A stretch of 64,000 bases of DNA from Pseudomonas bharatica CSV86 (GCF_000319305.2 NZ_AMWJ02000002.1:1612001-1676000); one strand, 5' to 3'. Positions 8,238 to 17,226 are shown, counted from the first letter of the stretch. A program made the numbers and translations. Notes: generated by a model not told the origin, from the letters alone.

Positions 8238-9152
8238 TCAGCTCGACGGTGCACCTGTTGCGAGAATCTCCTCCAGAAACCCCACGAACGCCCGAATCCG
8301 GCTCGAATCCCGATGGCTCGGCAGATACAGCGCATTGATCGCACAACTGGCACTGCCCGGACTCGCCTCGAACCCTTCCAGCACCCTTAGCAACCTGCCC
8401 CGCCGCACGTCCTCGGCAACCAGCCAGTCCGCCAGCAGCGCCAGGCCACCCTCGGCAATTGCCGCCTCGCGCAGGACATCGGCGTTGTTGCTGCGCAAGC
8501 GCCCCTGCACATTGATCGGAATACTGTCGCCCCCTTCACGGAACACCCAGTTCTGTACCGCGGGGCCGTAGTCGAACACCAGGCACTGGTGCTCCAGCAG
8601 ATCCAGCGGATGCCGCGGGATGCTGGCTCGCTCCAGATAGGCAGGGCTTGCTACCAGCCAGCGCTCGAAGCGCCCGATCGGCTTGCTGATCACGTCCTCG
8701 CTGCCGAGGGTCGAGCCCAGTCTCACGCACAAATCGACCCGCTCGGTGAGCAGGTCGGTCATCTGGTCGCTGAGGGTCAGGCTGATCTCCAGTTCCGGAT
8801 GCCGCGCCAGCAGACGACCCAGGTGCGGCGCGATAACCCGGCGACCGAACTCCACCGGCACGTTCACCCGCAACCGCCCTCGCGCTTCGCTGCCACGATC
8901 GAAGACCGCGCCATCCGCCTCGGCCAGGGCTTCGAGAATGGCCACGGCCTTGTCGTAGTAATCCTGGCCGGCCACCGTCGGGCTGCTGTGGCGGGTGGTG
9001 CGGTTGAGCAGCGTGGTGCCCAGCTGGGCTTCGAGGGCGGCGACCTGGCGGGTCACCGAAGAGGTCGCCACGCCCAACTTGCGCGCTGCCGCCGAGTAGC
9101 CACCGCAGCGCACGGTTTCGACGAACATGCTCAACGCCTGCAATTTGTCCAC
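8238..9152 (-). CDS. LysR-family transcriptional regulator
   Basis: A regulator with an N-terminal winged HTH (LSMFVETVRCGGYSAAARKLGVATSSVTRQVAALEAQLG) and a C-terminal periplasmic-binding-like effector domain. The GTG at 9152 gives about 304 residues; an ATG at 9128 would trim eight more, and a longer frame upstream lacks family similarity. It lies 80 nt downstream of the MFS gene in the same direction and may control that exporter. The effector is unknown. Confidence 0.88.
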   Translation of the reverse strand: MDKLQALSMFVETVRCGGYSAAARKLGVATSSVTRQVAALEAQLGTTLLNRTTRHSSPTVAGQDYYDKAVAILEALAEADGAVFDRGSEARGRLRVNVPVEFGRRVIAPHLGRLLARHPELEISLTLSDQMTDLLTERVDLCVRLGSTLGSEDVISKPIGRFERWLVASPAYLERASIPRHPLDLLEHQCLVFDYGPAVQNWVFREGGDSIPINVQGRLRSNNADVLREAAIAEGGLALLADWLVAEDVRRGRLLRVLEGFEASPGSASCAINALYLPSHRDSSRIRAFVGFLEEILATGAPSS

Positions 9153-9232
9153 GGCCCGGCTCCTGGCTTCGGCTGATGTCTCTGGCCGGGCAGTGTGCCG
9201 CAAAGCGTCGCGCTGCGCTTGCATGAGCGTGC

Positions 9233-10435
9233 TCAGCCACGCGGACGGAGGATGAACAGGATCAGCGCGGCCAGCGGTGGCAGGGCCGCCATGCAGGCGA
9301 ACAATGGCCAGCCGACGTGCTCGTAGAGCGGGCTGGCGATCAGCGAGCCCAGGGCGCCGCCCACGAAGATGCTGGTCATGTACACCGCATTCAGTCGGGC
9401 CCGGCTATGCGGATCCAGGGCATAGATTTCGCGCTGGCCAAGCACCATGTTCAGTTGCACGGCAAAGTCCAGGGCCACCGCCGTGACCACCATCCACAAC
9501 CAGCCAGCCCCGGACAGCGAACCGGCGATCAGCGACAGCGGCGCCAGCAGCAAGGCCGCCAGGGTGCCGCGCACGCCATGTCCGGCGTCGGCCAGGCGCC
9601 CGGCGATCGGCGCCGCGATCGCGCCCACCGCGCCGACCAGGGCGAAGATCGCCACTTCGGTCTGGCTGAAGCCGTAATGCCGCACCAGCTCGATCGGAGC
9701 GATGGTCCAGAAGCTGCTGAACGCGGCGAACAACAACCCCTGGTACAGCGAGCGCTCGCGCAGCACCGCGTAACGCCGGGCCAGGGTGAACACCGAGCCG
9801 ATCAGTTGCGCGTAGCTGGCCTGGTGCGTCGGCACCCGGCGCGGCAACAGCAGGCCCATGACCACGGCCATGAACGCCATCAGGCCAGCAGCGCCGAAGA
9901 ACACCCCGCGCCAGCCGAACGCTTCGGCCAGGGTGCTGGAGATCGGCCGCGACAGCAGGATGCCCAGCAGCAGGCCGCTCATGATGTTGCCGACCACCCG
10001 TCCGCGAGAGGCTTCCGGCGCCATATGCGCAGCCAGTGGCACGAGGATCTGCACCGCCACCGACGTCAGGCCGATCAGCAAGGAACTGATCAGGAACAGC
10101 GATGGCGTGGTGCTCAGCGCTGCGCCCGCCAGGCACACGGCTGCCGCGAGGGTGAAGCCCACCAGCAGGCGGCGATTCTCAAGCAGGTCGGCCAGGGGCA
10201 CGAGGAACAGCAGGCCGATCGCGTACCCGAACTGGGTCAGCGACACGATCAGGCTGGCATTGGCGCTGGACAGGCCGATCGACGGGGCGATCAGCTCGAC
10301 GATCGGCTGGGCGTAATACAGGTTGGCGACCACCGCGCCACAGCAGATGGCCAGGAAGATCACCAGGGAACTGGACAGCGTGGGTGTCGCCAATGCCGAG
10401 CGGGACTCGGCAGCGACAGGATTGCCAAGGGACAT
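9233..10435 (-). CDS. MFS transporter (drug/metabolite exporter type)
   Basis: A protein of about 400 residues with 12 predicted hydrophobic segments, beginning LVIFLAICCGAVVANLYYAQPIVELIA. The NLYYAQP motif near the first helix is typical of a widespread DHA1-like MFS group of unknown export specificity. The ATG at 10435 is preceded by GAGGTCCGCC; an upstream in-frame ATG has no good ribosome site. A LysR gene follows. Confidence 0.88.
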   Translation of the reverse strand: MSLGNPVAAESRSALATPTLSSSLVIFLAICCGAVVANLYYAQPIVELIAPSIGLSSANASLIVSLTQFGYAIGLLFLVPLADLLENRRLLVGFTLAAAVCLAGAALSTTPSLFLISSLLIGLTSVAVQILVPLAAHMAPEASRGRVVGNIMSGLLLGILLSRPISSTLAEAFGWRGVFFGAAGLMAFMAVVMGLLLPRRVPTHQASYAQLIGSVFTLARRYAVLRERSLYQGLLFAAFSSFWTIAPIELVRHYGFSQTEVAIFALVGAVGAIAAPIAGRLADAGHGVRGTLAALLLAPLSLIAGSLSGAGWLWMVVTAVALDFAVQLNMVLGQREIYALDPHSRARLNAVYMTSIFVGGALGSLIASPLYEHVGWPLFACMAALPPLAALILFILRPRG

Positions 10436-10648
10436 GGCGGACCTCATCGAAAGGGCTGAACGGAATGGCACCAGAGTAGAGGGCCTGGCGCCACCACGGA
10501 ATCCGTCCGCACGGCAAAACTGCGGTGCGCCGTGCGCAAAGCCGGTTGGTCCGGTCGTGGTTTTTTTCGCTTTTTTTGCAAGGTGCGACGCAGGCTGTCG
10601 CAGCCCCGCCGGATGATCGCCTCAACCCCGGTCAACGAGCGAACCGTC

Positions 10649-10789
10649 ATGAAAGAACTGATCTGCTTCACCGTCGGCGTGGTCATCGGCGTGATCACCA
10701 TGAAAAACCGCCAGGCCTTCAGCGAGCTGGAAAAGGAACTGGAGCGGGAAAAGTCCCGTAATAGCGCCGGGCAACACGGCGCAGCCTGA
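10649..10789 (+). CDS. Small hypothetical membrane protein (46 aa)
   Basis: A short protein with one hydrophobic stretch (LICFTVGVVIGVIT, residues 4-17), then a charged amphipathic tail (SELEKELEREKS). The layout is that of a single-pass small inner-membrane protein. ATG at 10649; the frame is open further upstream but the earlier residues look like translated non-coding sequence. No SD-like site is strong, so existence is probable rather than certain. Confidence 0.55.
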   Translation: MKELICFTVGVVIGVITMKNRQAFSELEKELEREKSRNSAGQHGAA

Positions 10790-10897
10790 ACCTTCGACGG
10801 ATGAACTATTGGCGGAGTGCACAAGATGATGTTAAAAGGCCACAAAGGAATGTTCGTCGCACCCGCGAACTTTCAAGGCAGATCGGATTCTTCCCCC

Positions 10898-11950
10898 ATG
10901 TCAGATCCCAAGGACCGGTTGTTCAGGCATTTGGCATTGCTACGCCTGATTCCCCGTGCGCCGAAAAGCATCTCCACCACCGAGCTGCTGAAAAAGCTCA
11001 AGGCCGAAAATTTCGATATCGACCAGCGAACCCTGCAACGCGACCTGATCGGACGCCTGGGCCTGGACTTCCCCCTCGACTGCGATGAAAGCCGCAAGCC
11101 GTTTCGCTGGAGCTTTCCCAGCGACATGCCGCGCTTCGATTTCCCGGCGCTGGACACCCCGACGGCACTGGCCTTCGCCCTCGCGCAAAGCCACCTGAAC
11201 AAGGTGTTGCCGCCGAGCATCCTTGAGCTGCTCGCGCCGCACTTCGACCTGGCCCACCGGCAATTGCAGGGCCTGGAGCACAACCCCCTGGCCAACTGGC
11301 CCGGGCGCGTGCGGGTGATCCCGAACGGCAAGGCCCTGCTGCCGGCAGCCGTGGAAGCCACGGTGTGGAGCGAGGTGGCCATGGCAGTGCTCGAAAGGCG
11401 GCAACTGGACATCCGCTACCACAGCCGCAGCAAGGCCGAGCACAAGGCCCTGCGCATTCACCCCAGCGGCATCGTGTCGCGCCATGCGGTCAGCTACCTG
11501 GTCGGCCGGGTCGAAGGCTACAGCGACGTGCGCCAGTTCGCGATGCACCGCATCCAGCAGGCGACCTGTCTGGACCAGGCCTGTGTCGAGCCGGCCGGCT
11601 TCGAGCTGGACACCTTCATCCGCAGCGGCTTCAACCACAAGGGCCAGATCGGCCAGCAGCGCCTGGTTGCCGATGTCGCGCCGTCGATCGCCTGGATGCT
11701 GCACGAAACCCCGCTGAGCGCCGAACAGTCCCTCACGCCGCTTGCGGGCAGCGATTGGCAGCGCCTGCAGGCCACGGTACCGGACGACCAGGAAACCTTC
11801 TGGTGGGTCTTTGGCCTCGGCGAGAGCATCCGCCTGCACGAGCCGCAACCCTGGATCGACGCGATCAAGGACAAGCTGGACAAAGTCACCGCCCTGTATG
11901 CAACGCCGGCCAACCCCGGCCAGCCCTCTTCCACCTGCGACCCGTTTTGA
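10898..11950 (+). CDS. WYL-domain transcriptional regulator
   Basis: An N-terminal winged-helix DNA-binding region (RLFRHLALLRLIP...STTELLKKLKAENFDIDQRTLQRDL, about residues 6-50) is followed by a WYL domain (ISYHSRSK-like core seen as LDIRYHSRSKAEHKALRIHP; later YLVGRVEGYSDVRQFAMHRIQQ) and a C-terminal WCX-like extension. WYL regulators often bind nucleotide or nucleic acid ligands and control defence or stress genes. The gene ends 9 nt before the next one, so it probably controls and is transcribed with the cluster 11960-15171. The ATG at 10898 matches family starts; ATGs at 10817-10829 are alternatives. Confidence 0.85.
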   Translation: MSDPKDRLFRHLALLRLIPRAPKSISTTELLKKLKAENFDIDQRTLQRDLIGRLGLDFPLDCDESRKPFRWSFPSDMPRFDFPALDTPTALAFALAQSHLNKVLPPSILELLAPHFDLAHRQLQGLEHNPLANWPGRVRVIPNGKALLPAAVEATVWSEVAMAVLERRQLDIRYHSRSKAEHKALRIHPSGIVSRHAVSYLVGRVEGYSDVRQFAMHRIQQATCLDQACVEPAGFELDTFIRSGFNHKGQIGQQRLVADVAPSIAWMLHETPLSAEQSLTPLAGSDWQRLQATVPDDQETFWWVFGLGESIRLHEPQPWIDAIKDKLDKVTALYATPANPGQPSSTCDPF

Positions 11951-11959
11951 GGAGCGCGC

Positions 11960-13525
11960 ATGAACTTCAATGACATTGCCCCCGTGCCTACCGCGGACAC
12001 CGAGGAGCAACCGCTCGCGCCAGCGGATCGCGAGGCCATCGCCCGCGACCGGGCCAACACCGCCACCGCGCTGTCGGCCAGCGAAACCGTGTCGCGCTAC
12101 GGCAGCGCCAACGCCGAATTCGTCAAGGCCTACACCGGCGTCGACAACGAACACGGCGTCAAGCTGAGCAAGGGCCTCAAGGGCATCAGCCAGGAGAACA
12201 CCGGGGTCAAGCACCGCGCCGGCTGGGCGGCGGAAGTCTCCAGCACCAGCCGCGAGAACGCCGAGGCGATCATCAACAAGTCGAGCGAGCGCAGCATTCG
12301 CAGCGATGATCTCAAGCACTACGGCATCGAGACCGACGGCAAGTACCGCGAGGCGGTGGACCGGGTACGGGTGAAGGACGGCGAGATCGTCTACGAAGCC
12401 CAGACCAAGGTCGAGGCCAACGGCAACCGGGTGGCCAACCAGGTCAGCCACGAGGACCACAAGTACAGCAAGTACTTCGGCAAGAAGCTCGAACTGCCCA
12501 CCGAACAGGTGGAGGAAGCCAAGACCTACTGCCGTACCCGTGCGCAGAACCTGCGAAACCGCGCCGACAAGCTCGATAGCGAAGGCAAGCCCGAAGTGGC
12601 CGCCAAGTTCCGCGAGCGCGCCGAGCGCTTCGACAAGCTGGCCGACGAAGACATCGTCGACCTCGGCCTGGATACCGCCCAGGCCATCGACTACGCCGAG
12701 CGTCCGCTGCGCGAAACCCTCAAGGACATCGCCCGTACCAGCCACCGCGCCGGTGTCGAAGGGGCCAAGTATGGTGCGCTGATCGGCGGCAGCATCTCCT
12801 TGCTGACCAACGCATTCAAGGTGGCCCAGGACACCAAGGAACTGGGCGAGGCCGCACAGGACGTGGTGCTGGACACCGCCAAGGCAGCCGCACTGGGCTA
12901 CGGCACGGCGTTCGCCGGCTCGGCGCTCAAGGGCGCCATGCAACAGTCCAGCAGCCAGACCCTGCGCACCCTCGCCGGCACCAACGCCCCCGCGCTGGTG
13001 GTGAACATCTGTCTGTCGCTGACGACCTCCATTCATCGCTACATCAAGGATGAGATCAGCGAAGCGCAACTGCTCGAAGAACTCGGCGAGAAAGGCGCGG
13101 GCATGCTGTCGAGCAGCATGATGGCGGTGCTGGGCCAGATTGCCGTGCCGATTCCCTTCGTCGGCGCTGCCATTGGCGGCATGATCGGCTACACCCTGTC
13201 GTCGAGCTTCTACCAGTGCGCCTTCGAGGCCGCCCGCGACGTGGAATTGTCCCGCCGGCAACTGGCCCGCGTGCAGATGATCCAGGAAGCCGCCCGCGAG
13301 CGTATCGCCGAGGAACAAGCCCGTCTCGATGAATTCACCCGCCGCGAGATCCCGCAGTTGCGCACGGAAACCGCGCAGCTGTTCGTCGCGGTGAACGGCG
13401 CGGACAGCGATGCCTTCGCCGTCGCCATCAACCAGTACGCCACCCTGCTGGGCAAACAGCTGGCGTTCAGCTCGCAGAGCGAATTCGACACCTTCATGGA
13501 CAGCGATGCCCCTCTGGTGCTCTGA
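11960..13525 (+). CDS. Unknown protein with toxin-like N-terminal region and glycine-rich membrane segments
   Basis: 521 residues, no known function. The N-terminal half (about 60-250) is charged and contains HRAGWAAEVSSTSRENAEAI and VYEAQTKVEA, patterns I recall from large hypothetical proteins of polymorphic-toxin style. The middle and C-terminal parts carry small-residue-rich hydrophobic stretches (GAKYGALIGGSISLLTNAF; IPFVGAAIGGMIGYTLSSSF) resembling glycine zippers, then a coiled coil (RERIAEEQARLDEFTRREI). The start follows GAGGAGCGC. Second gene of a four-gene WYL cluster. No signal peptide. Confidence 0.75.
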   Translation: MNFNDIAPVPTADTEEQPLAPADREAIARDRANTATALSASETVSRYGSANAEFVKAYTGVDNEHGVKLSKGLKGISQENTGVKHRAGWAAEVSSTSRENAEAIINKSSERSIRSDDLKHYGIETDGKYREAVDRVRVKDGEIVYEAQTKVEANGNRVANQVSHEDHKYSKYFGKKLELPTEQVEEAKTYCRTRAQNLRNRADKLDSEGKPEVAAKFRERAERFDKLADEDIVDLGLDTAQAIDYAERPLRETLKDIARTSHRAGVEGAKYGALIGGSISLLTNAFKVAQDTKELGEAAQDVVLDTAKAAALGYGTAFAGSALKGAMQQSSSQTLRTLAGTNAPALVVNICLSLTTSIHRYIKDEISEAQLLEELGEKGAGMLSSSMMAVLGQIAVPIPFVGAAIGGMIGYTLSSSFYQCAFEAARDVELSRRQLARVQMIQEAARERIAEEQARLDEFTRREIPQLRTETAQLFVAVNGADSDAFAVAINQYATLLGKQLAFSSQSEFDTFMDSDAPLVL

Positions 13526-13560
13526 CCCTACGCCTGCTCCCGGAAAAAGGACCCTATGCA

Positions 13561-14130
13561 ATGCTCATGAAATTCCTGTCCCGATCGGACAAGCAACACC
13601 TCATCGACCTGGCGAAACTGCTCGCCATCGCCGACAAGCCGCTGCGCTGGGATGGCAAGACCCGTGACCAGCTCACCTCCAGCAGCAACCTCGACGCCCT
13701 GACCATCGTCACCGGCGATGCCGAACGCGAGCTGATCGACGAACTGGTGCAGTCCACCGGCAGTGCTTCGGCCTTCGACAGCTTCTTCTCCTCGTCCTGC
13801 AACGTGGAACGGCGCCTGATCGATGCGCTGAAGAAGCTGCCGATGATCGTCGCCGAGAAACCGGAATATCGCGTCCAGGCAGCTACCAGCGTACTGCGCG
13901 AGCTGCTCAACGCGACCAGGTTCGAACTGCCGTCCACATCGAAGGTGGTGCTGTTCGAACTGTTCCTGGTGGCCCTGCGCGACGGTCACATTTCCAGCGT
14001 GGAATGGGCCCTGCTCAAGGAGTTCCAACTGCACCACAAGCTGGAAGACTTCATCTTCGACGACCTCCTGGAACGTGCCGAAACCATGAACCGTGAAGTC
14101 AGCAAAACCATCTCGCTCATTCTCGAATAA
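13561..14130 (+). CDS. Unknown helical protein, possibly TerB-like
   Basis: 189 residues, predicted all-helical and soluble. The segment LFELFLVALRDGHISSVEWALLKEFQLHHKL (about 138-168) follows the pattern of TerB-type helices, in which an acidic residue and Gly lie in a turn (ALRDGHIS) before a second helix. This is a weak fold-level inference, not a family assignment. Start ATG at 13561 (or 13567), behind AAAAAGGA. It is 35 nt from the previous gene and 12 nt from the next, so clearly an operon member. Confidence 0.7.
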   Translation: MLMKFLSRSDKQHLIDLAKLLAIADKPLRWDGKTRDQLTSSSNLDALTIVTGDAERELIDELVQSTGSASAFDSFFSSSCNVERRLIDALKKLPMIVAEKPEYRVQAATSVLRELLNATRFELPSTSKVVLFELFLVALRDGHISSVEWALLKEFQLHHKLEDFIFDDLLERAETMNREVSKTISLILE

Positions 14131-14142
14131 GGACACGAGCCC

Positions 14143-15171
14143 ATGCCAATTCCACTCATCATCGGTGCGGTCGCTGCGGCGGCCGGCATCTACGGCGCGG
14201 TCAAAGGCGTCAGCGGCGCCATGGACCACAGCGAAGCCAAGGACCTCAATGCCAGTGCCGGCTCGATGGTCGATGCCGCCAATGCCAAGGTCGAGGAACA
14301 GCGCACCAAGACCAACGCCACCCTGGAAGACTACGGCCAGCGCAAGCTGCGTGCCTTCAACGGCGTGGTCGACGAGTTCATCGAAACCTTCGAACGCCTG
14401 AAGAACGTCGAGCTCAGCCAGAGCCCGGAACTGGACAAGCTCAACGCTGGCGACTTCACCGGCAAGACCCTGGCCGGCCTGCGCCAGGACTACCAGGCCC
14501 TCAAGGACGCCGGCCTCGGCCTCGGCGCCGGCATGACCGGTGGCGCGGCCCTGGCCTTCGGCGCCTACAACGGCACCATGCTGCTGGCCACGGCGAGCAC
14601 CGGCACCGCCATCTCCTCCCTGGGCGGCGTAGCCGCGACCAACGCCACCCTGGCCTGGCTGGGCGGCGGGTCGCTGGCGGCCGGTGGCTATGGCATGGCC
14701 GGCGGCATGATGGTACTGGGCGGCATCGTCGCCGGCCCGGCCCTGGCGATCTTCGGCCACGTGCTCGGCAGCAAGGGCGAGGAAGCCCTGAACACTGCGC
14801 GCAGCAACATGGAACAGGCCCGGACCATCAACGAGCAGGCCAAGCTGATGGCCGGCAAGCTGCAAGCCATCGATGCGGTGACCTCGCTGGCCAACACCAC
14901 CTTCTCCAACATCAGCTCGCAGTTGCGGCGTAGCGTCAGCGAGCTGAAGAAGGTGATCGAGATCAACGGCGTCGACTACCGCGCCTTCTCTGAAGAAAGC
15001 AAGAAAGTGGTGTTCCGCGCGGTCAAGTTCGCCCAGCTGATCAAGGCGATGATCGACACCGCCATCCTCGACGAAGCCGGCAACCTGGTGCTGTCGACCG
15101 ATAAGCGCATCAAGGATGTCGCCGCGGTAGCCAGCGGACAGAAAGCCAGCCTCGACGCACCTGCCGCCTAA
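14143..15171 (+). CDS. Unknown Gly/Ala-rich membrane protein of the WYL cluster
   Basis: 342 residues. It begins with a short hydrophobic helix (IPLIIGAVAAAAGIYGAV). A central region (about 120-215) is extremely rich in Gly/Ala and hydrophobic residues (TASTGTAISSLGGVAATNA, then LGGGSLAAGGYGMAGGMMVL), flanked on both sides by charged coiled-coil-like helices (DAANAKVEEQRTKTNATLEDYGQRK; NMEQARTINEQAKLMAGKLQ). Such a hairpin suits membrane insertion or pore formation. I recall this motif in uncharacterised bacterial proteins, but no function. Last gene of the cluster; followed by a GC-rich hairpin. Confidence 0.75.
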   Translation: MPIPLIIGAVAAAAGIYGAVKGVSGAMDHSEAKDLNASAGSMVDAANAKVEEQRTKTNATLEDYGQRKLRAFNGVVDEFIETFERLKNVELSQSPELDKLNAGDFTGKTLAGLRQDYQALKDAGLGLGAGMTGGAALAFGAYNGTMLLATASTGTAISSLGGVAATNATLAWLGGGSLAAGGYGMAGGMMVLGGIVAGPALAIFGHVLGSKGEEALNTARSNMEQARTINEQAKLMAGKLQAIDAVTSLANTTFSNISSQLRRSVSELKKVIEINGVDYRAFSEESKKVVFRAVKFAQLIKAMIDTAILDEAGNLVLSTDKRIKDVAAVASGQKASLDAPAA

Positions 15172-15177
15172 GGCAAT

Positions 15178-15198
15178 GGCCCGCGCCTGGCGCGGGCC
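15178..15198 (+). terminator. GC-rich hairpin at the end of the WYL cluster
   Basis: GGCCCGCG pairs with CGCGGGCC across a 5-nt loop, 6 nt after the stop. There is no T-run, so it could be a weak terminator or a 3' end stabiliser. Confidence 0.5.
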
Positions 15199-15214
15199 AC
15201 TTCGAGCGACCGCC

Positions 15215-15523
15215 ATGCCTTGCCAGATCACCTCGCCCTTCCCCTGCACCCAGTGCGGCTTGTGTTGCCAGCACGTGGACATGGCCGATGAAACCCGTTT
15301 CCTCGACCGTGGCGACGGCACCTGCCGGCACTACGACGCCAACAGCAAGGGATGCGGGATCTACCAGGAGCGTCCGGATATCTGTCGGGTAGACCTGCAG
15401 TTCACCGAGCGTTATGCCCGGGACTACAGCTGGGATGAGTTTGTGCGGTTGAACCTGGAGATCTGTAGTTATCTGCAGCACCAGCACGCCGTGACGACCA
15501 TTCCGCTGGTCGCGGTGGACTGA
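15215..15523 (+). CDS. YkgJ-family cysteine cluster protein
   Basis: 102 residues with the cysteine pattern CTQCGLCC (residues 11-18), then CRHY, GCGIYQERPDICR, the layout of the YkgJ/UPF0153 zinc- or iron-binding family of unknown role. ATG at 15215; the upstream in-frame ATG lies within the hairpin and is rejected. Predicted cytosolic. Confidence 0.85.
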   Translation: MPCQITSPFPCTQCGLCCQHVDMADETRFLDRGDGTCRHYDANSKGCGIYQERPDICRVDLQFTERYARDYSWDEFVRLNLEICSYLQHQHAVTTIPLVAVD

Positions 15524-15529
15524 CGAGTA

Positions 15530-15608
15530 CTTGTGGGAATCCGCCCAGCCTTTTCGGGCTGCGCTGTCGCACAGAGAACAGTTCCAAGGCACAACCCGCT
15601 CCCACAGG
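15530..15608. repeat. Intergenic repeat, second family, copy 1
   Basis: Begins CTTGTGGGAATCCGCCCAGC and ends CCCGCTCCCACAGG, so the ends are inverted. The interior (GGGCTGCGCTGTCGCACAGA, then ACAGTTCCAAGGCAC) recurs at 32621-32683 with few changes. Non-coding. Confidence 0.8.
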
Positions 15609-15650
15609 ACGCTTACTCTGCCTAGGTGAGAGCGGTTGCACCAACCGTGA

Positions 15651-16742
15651 TCAGCGATAGCGTTCCAACCAGTGCGCATAAGGCGCCGGCAGGGTCCATG
15701 ACGCTTTGTCCACACCCAGCTCCTTGGCCGCGAAGTACGCCCAATGCGGATCCGCCAGATGGGCGCGGCCCACCGAGACGATATCCAGTTGCCGCGAGCT
15801 GACCGCTTCTTCCGCCAGTTGCGGGGTACCGAAGCCCCAGGCCGAGGTCACCGGGATACCGGCTTCGTCACGCACCCGGCGCGATACTTCACCGAGGAAG
15901 GCTGGCCCCCACGGAATGTTGGTTTCAGCGATGGTGAAGCCGACACTGACGCTCAGCAGGTCAAGCCCGCCGGCCTTGAAACGACGGGCCAGTTCGATGG
16001 ACTCAGCGAGGGTCTGCTCGTCGCGGCCGTCGTATTCGATCACCCCGAAACGGGCAGTCAGCGGCAGGTGCTCGGGCCAGACTTCACGCACGGCGGCCAG
16101 GGTTTCGAGAAGGAAACGGCTGCGGTTGTCGAAGCTGCCGCCATAGGCATCGGTGCGCTGGTTGGAGTGCTCGGAGAAGAAGCTCTGGGCCAGGTAGCCA
16201 TGGGCGAAGTGCAGCTCGATCCACTCGAAGCCGGCGTCGCGGGCACGGCGCGCAGCATCGACGAAGTCCTGGCGGACTCGGGCGATATCGTCGAGGGACA
16301 TTTCACGCGGGGTTTTCGGCAGATGATGACCGAAAGCAATGGCGGACGGTGCGATGGTCTGCCAGCCGCGGGCGTCGGACTCGGCCATATGGTCGTCGCC
16401 TTCCCACGGGCGGTTGGCGCTGGCCTTGCGCCCGGCGTGGGCGATCTGGATGCCGGGCACCGAGCCTGCCGCCTTGATTGCCTTGACCACCGGCACGAAG
16501 GCCTGGGCATGGGCATCGCTCCAGATCCCGGCGCAGCCCGGTGTGATGCGGCCTTCAGGGGCGACCGCCGTGGCTTCCACCACGACAAGGCCAGCGCCGC
16601 CACGGGCCATGCTGGCGTAATGAACCTGGTGCCAGTCGTTGATAACGCCGTCCTCTGCCATGTACTGGCACATCGGAGGAATGGCGATGCGGTTGCGCAG
16701 GGTGACGTCCTTGAGGGTGAAAGGCTGGAAAAGTGCAGTCAT
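15651..16742 (-). CDS. xenA: Xenobiotic reductase A-like old yellow enzyme (NADPH:flavin oxidoreductase)
   Basis: An FMN-dependent TIM-barrel ene-reductase, 363 residues like Pseudomonas XenA. Recognisable are PPMCQYM with the redox-tuning Cys25, the QIAHAGRKAS segment, and the substrate-binding His pair in HFAHGYLAQSFFS. XenA enzymes reduce activated C=C bonds of enones and some nitro compounds. The ATG at 16742 is used; the ORF extends 8 codons upstream without family support. An ArsR-type gene is divergent, with a perfect palindrome in between that could regulate both. Confidence 0.92.
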   Translation of the reverse strand: MTALFQPFTLKDVTLRNRIAIPPMCQYMAEDGVINDWHQVHYASMARGGAGLVVVEATAVAPEGRITPGCAGIWSDAHAQAFVPVVKAIKAAGSVPGIQIAHAGRKASANRPWEGDDHMAESDARGWQTIAPSAIAFGHHLPKTPREMSLDDIARVRQDFVDAARRARDAGFEWIELHFAHGYLAQSFFSEHSNQRTDAYGGSFDNRSRFLLETLAAVREVWPEHLPLTARFGVIEYDGRDEQTLAESIELARRFKAGGLDLLSVSVGFTIAETNIPWGPAFLGEVSRRVRDEAGIPVTSAWGFGTPQLAEEAVSSRQLDIVSVGRAHLADPHWAYFAAKELGVDKASWTLPAPYAHWLERYR

Positions 16743-16780
16743 GCGGAAGCTCCTAGGAAAGGACATGGATAGTTACGATT

Positions 16781-16798
16781 GTTCGATAGTATTCGAAC
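16781..16798. promoter_or_regulatory. Palindromic operator between xenA and the ArsR gene
   Basis: GTTCGA-TAGTAT-TCGAAC is a perfect 6-bp inverted repeat with a 6-bp spacer, 39 nt upstream of the xenA start and 38 nt upstream of the ArsR start used here. Spacing and position fit an ArsR-family dimer site. It is inferred, not known. Confidence 0.7.
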
Positions 16799-16835
16799 TT
16801 TGGCATTTAGTGAAGCCTCCGGTATGATCCGCCCC

Positions 16836-17135
16836 ATGCGTGCCTACAAACATCCAGACCCACAAGACTTCGTCCTCGAGCGCGTGCTCTACGCGCTGAG
16901 CGATCCCGTGCGCATGGAAATCGTCCGGACCCTGGCCAACTGCACCGAAGCCAGTTGCGGCGACCTGGACGGAGGGCGGCCGAAGTCGAGCATGTCCCAC
17001 CACTTCCGGGTATTGCGCGATGCGGGGCTGGTGCAAACGCGCGCGGTGGGCACCACCCACATGAACTCCCTGCGCATCGAGGCGCTGGACGGGCGTTTCC
17101 CGGGGTTGATCGGGGCGATTCTGCAGCACGTCTGA
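16836..17135 (+). CDS. ArsR/HTH-family transcriptional regulator
   Basis: A compact winged-helix repressor of about 99 residues: VLYALSDPVRMEIVRTLA (helix 1-2 region), then PKSSMSHHFRVLRDAGLVQTRAVGTTHMNSL (recognition helix and wing). There is no arsenic-type CxC motif, so it is not an obvious metal sensor; the single Cys pair C-(5)-C in NCTEASCGDL might sense electrophiles or oxidants, which would fit the neighbour XenA (inference). Starts at 16836 or 16824 are both possible. Confidence 0.85.
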   Translation: MRAYKHPDPQDFVLERVLYALSDPVRMEIVRTLANCTEASCGDLDGGRPKSSMSHHFRVLRDAGLVQTRAVGTTHMNSLRIEALDGRFPGLIGAILQHV

Positions 17136-17161
17136 TCTTCCGAATTTGTGCTGTTGCTGAT

Positions 17162-17226
17162 GGCCCTATCGCTGGCAAGCCAGCTCCCACAGGACCTGTG
17201 GGAGCTGGCTTGCCAGCGATAGGGCC
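17162..17226. repeat. REPIN, near-perfect palindrome
   Basis: GGCCCTATCGCTGGCAAGCC and its complement surround a very short centre (ACAGGACCTGT). It lies between the 3' ends of the convergent ArsR and MFS genes. Confidence 0.92.

Noticed and set aside
10940..13561. 873-codon open frame on the minus strand
   Set aside because: It is antisense to the WYL cluster; GC-rich codon bias in those genes creates long open antisense frames. No ribosome site or family pattern.
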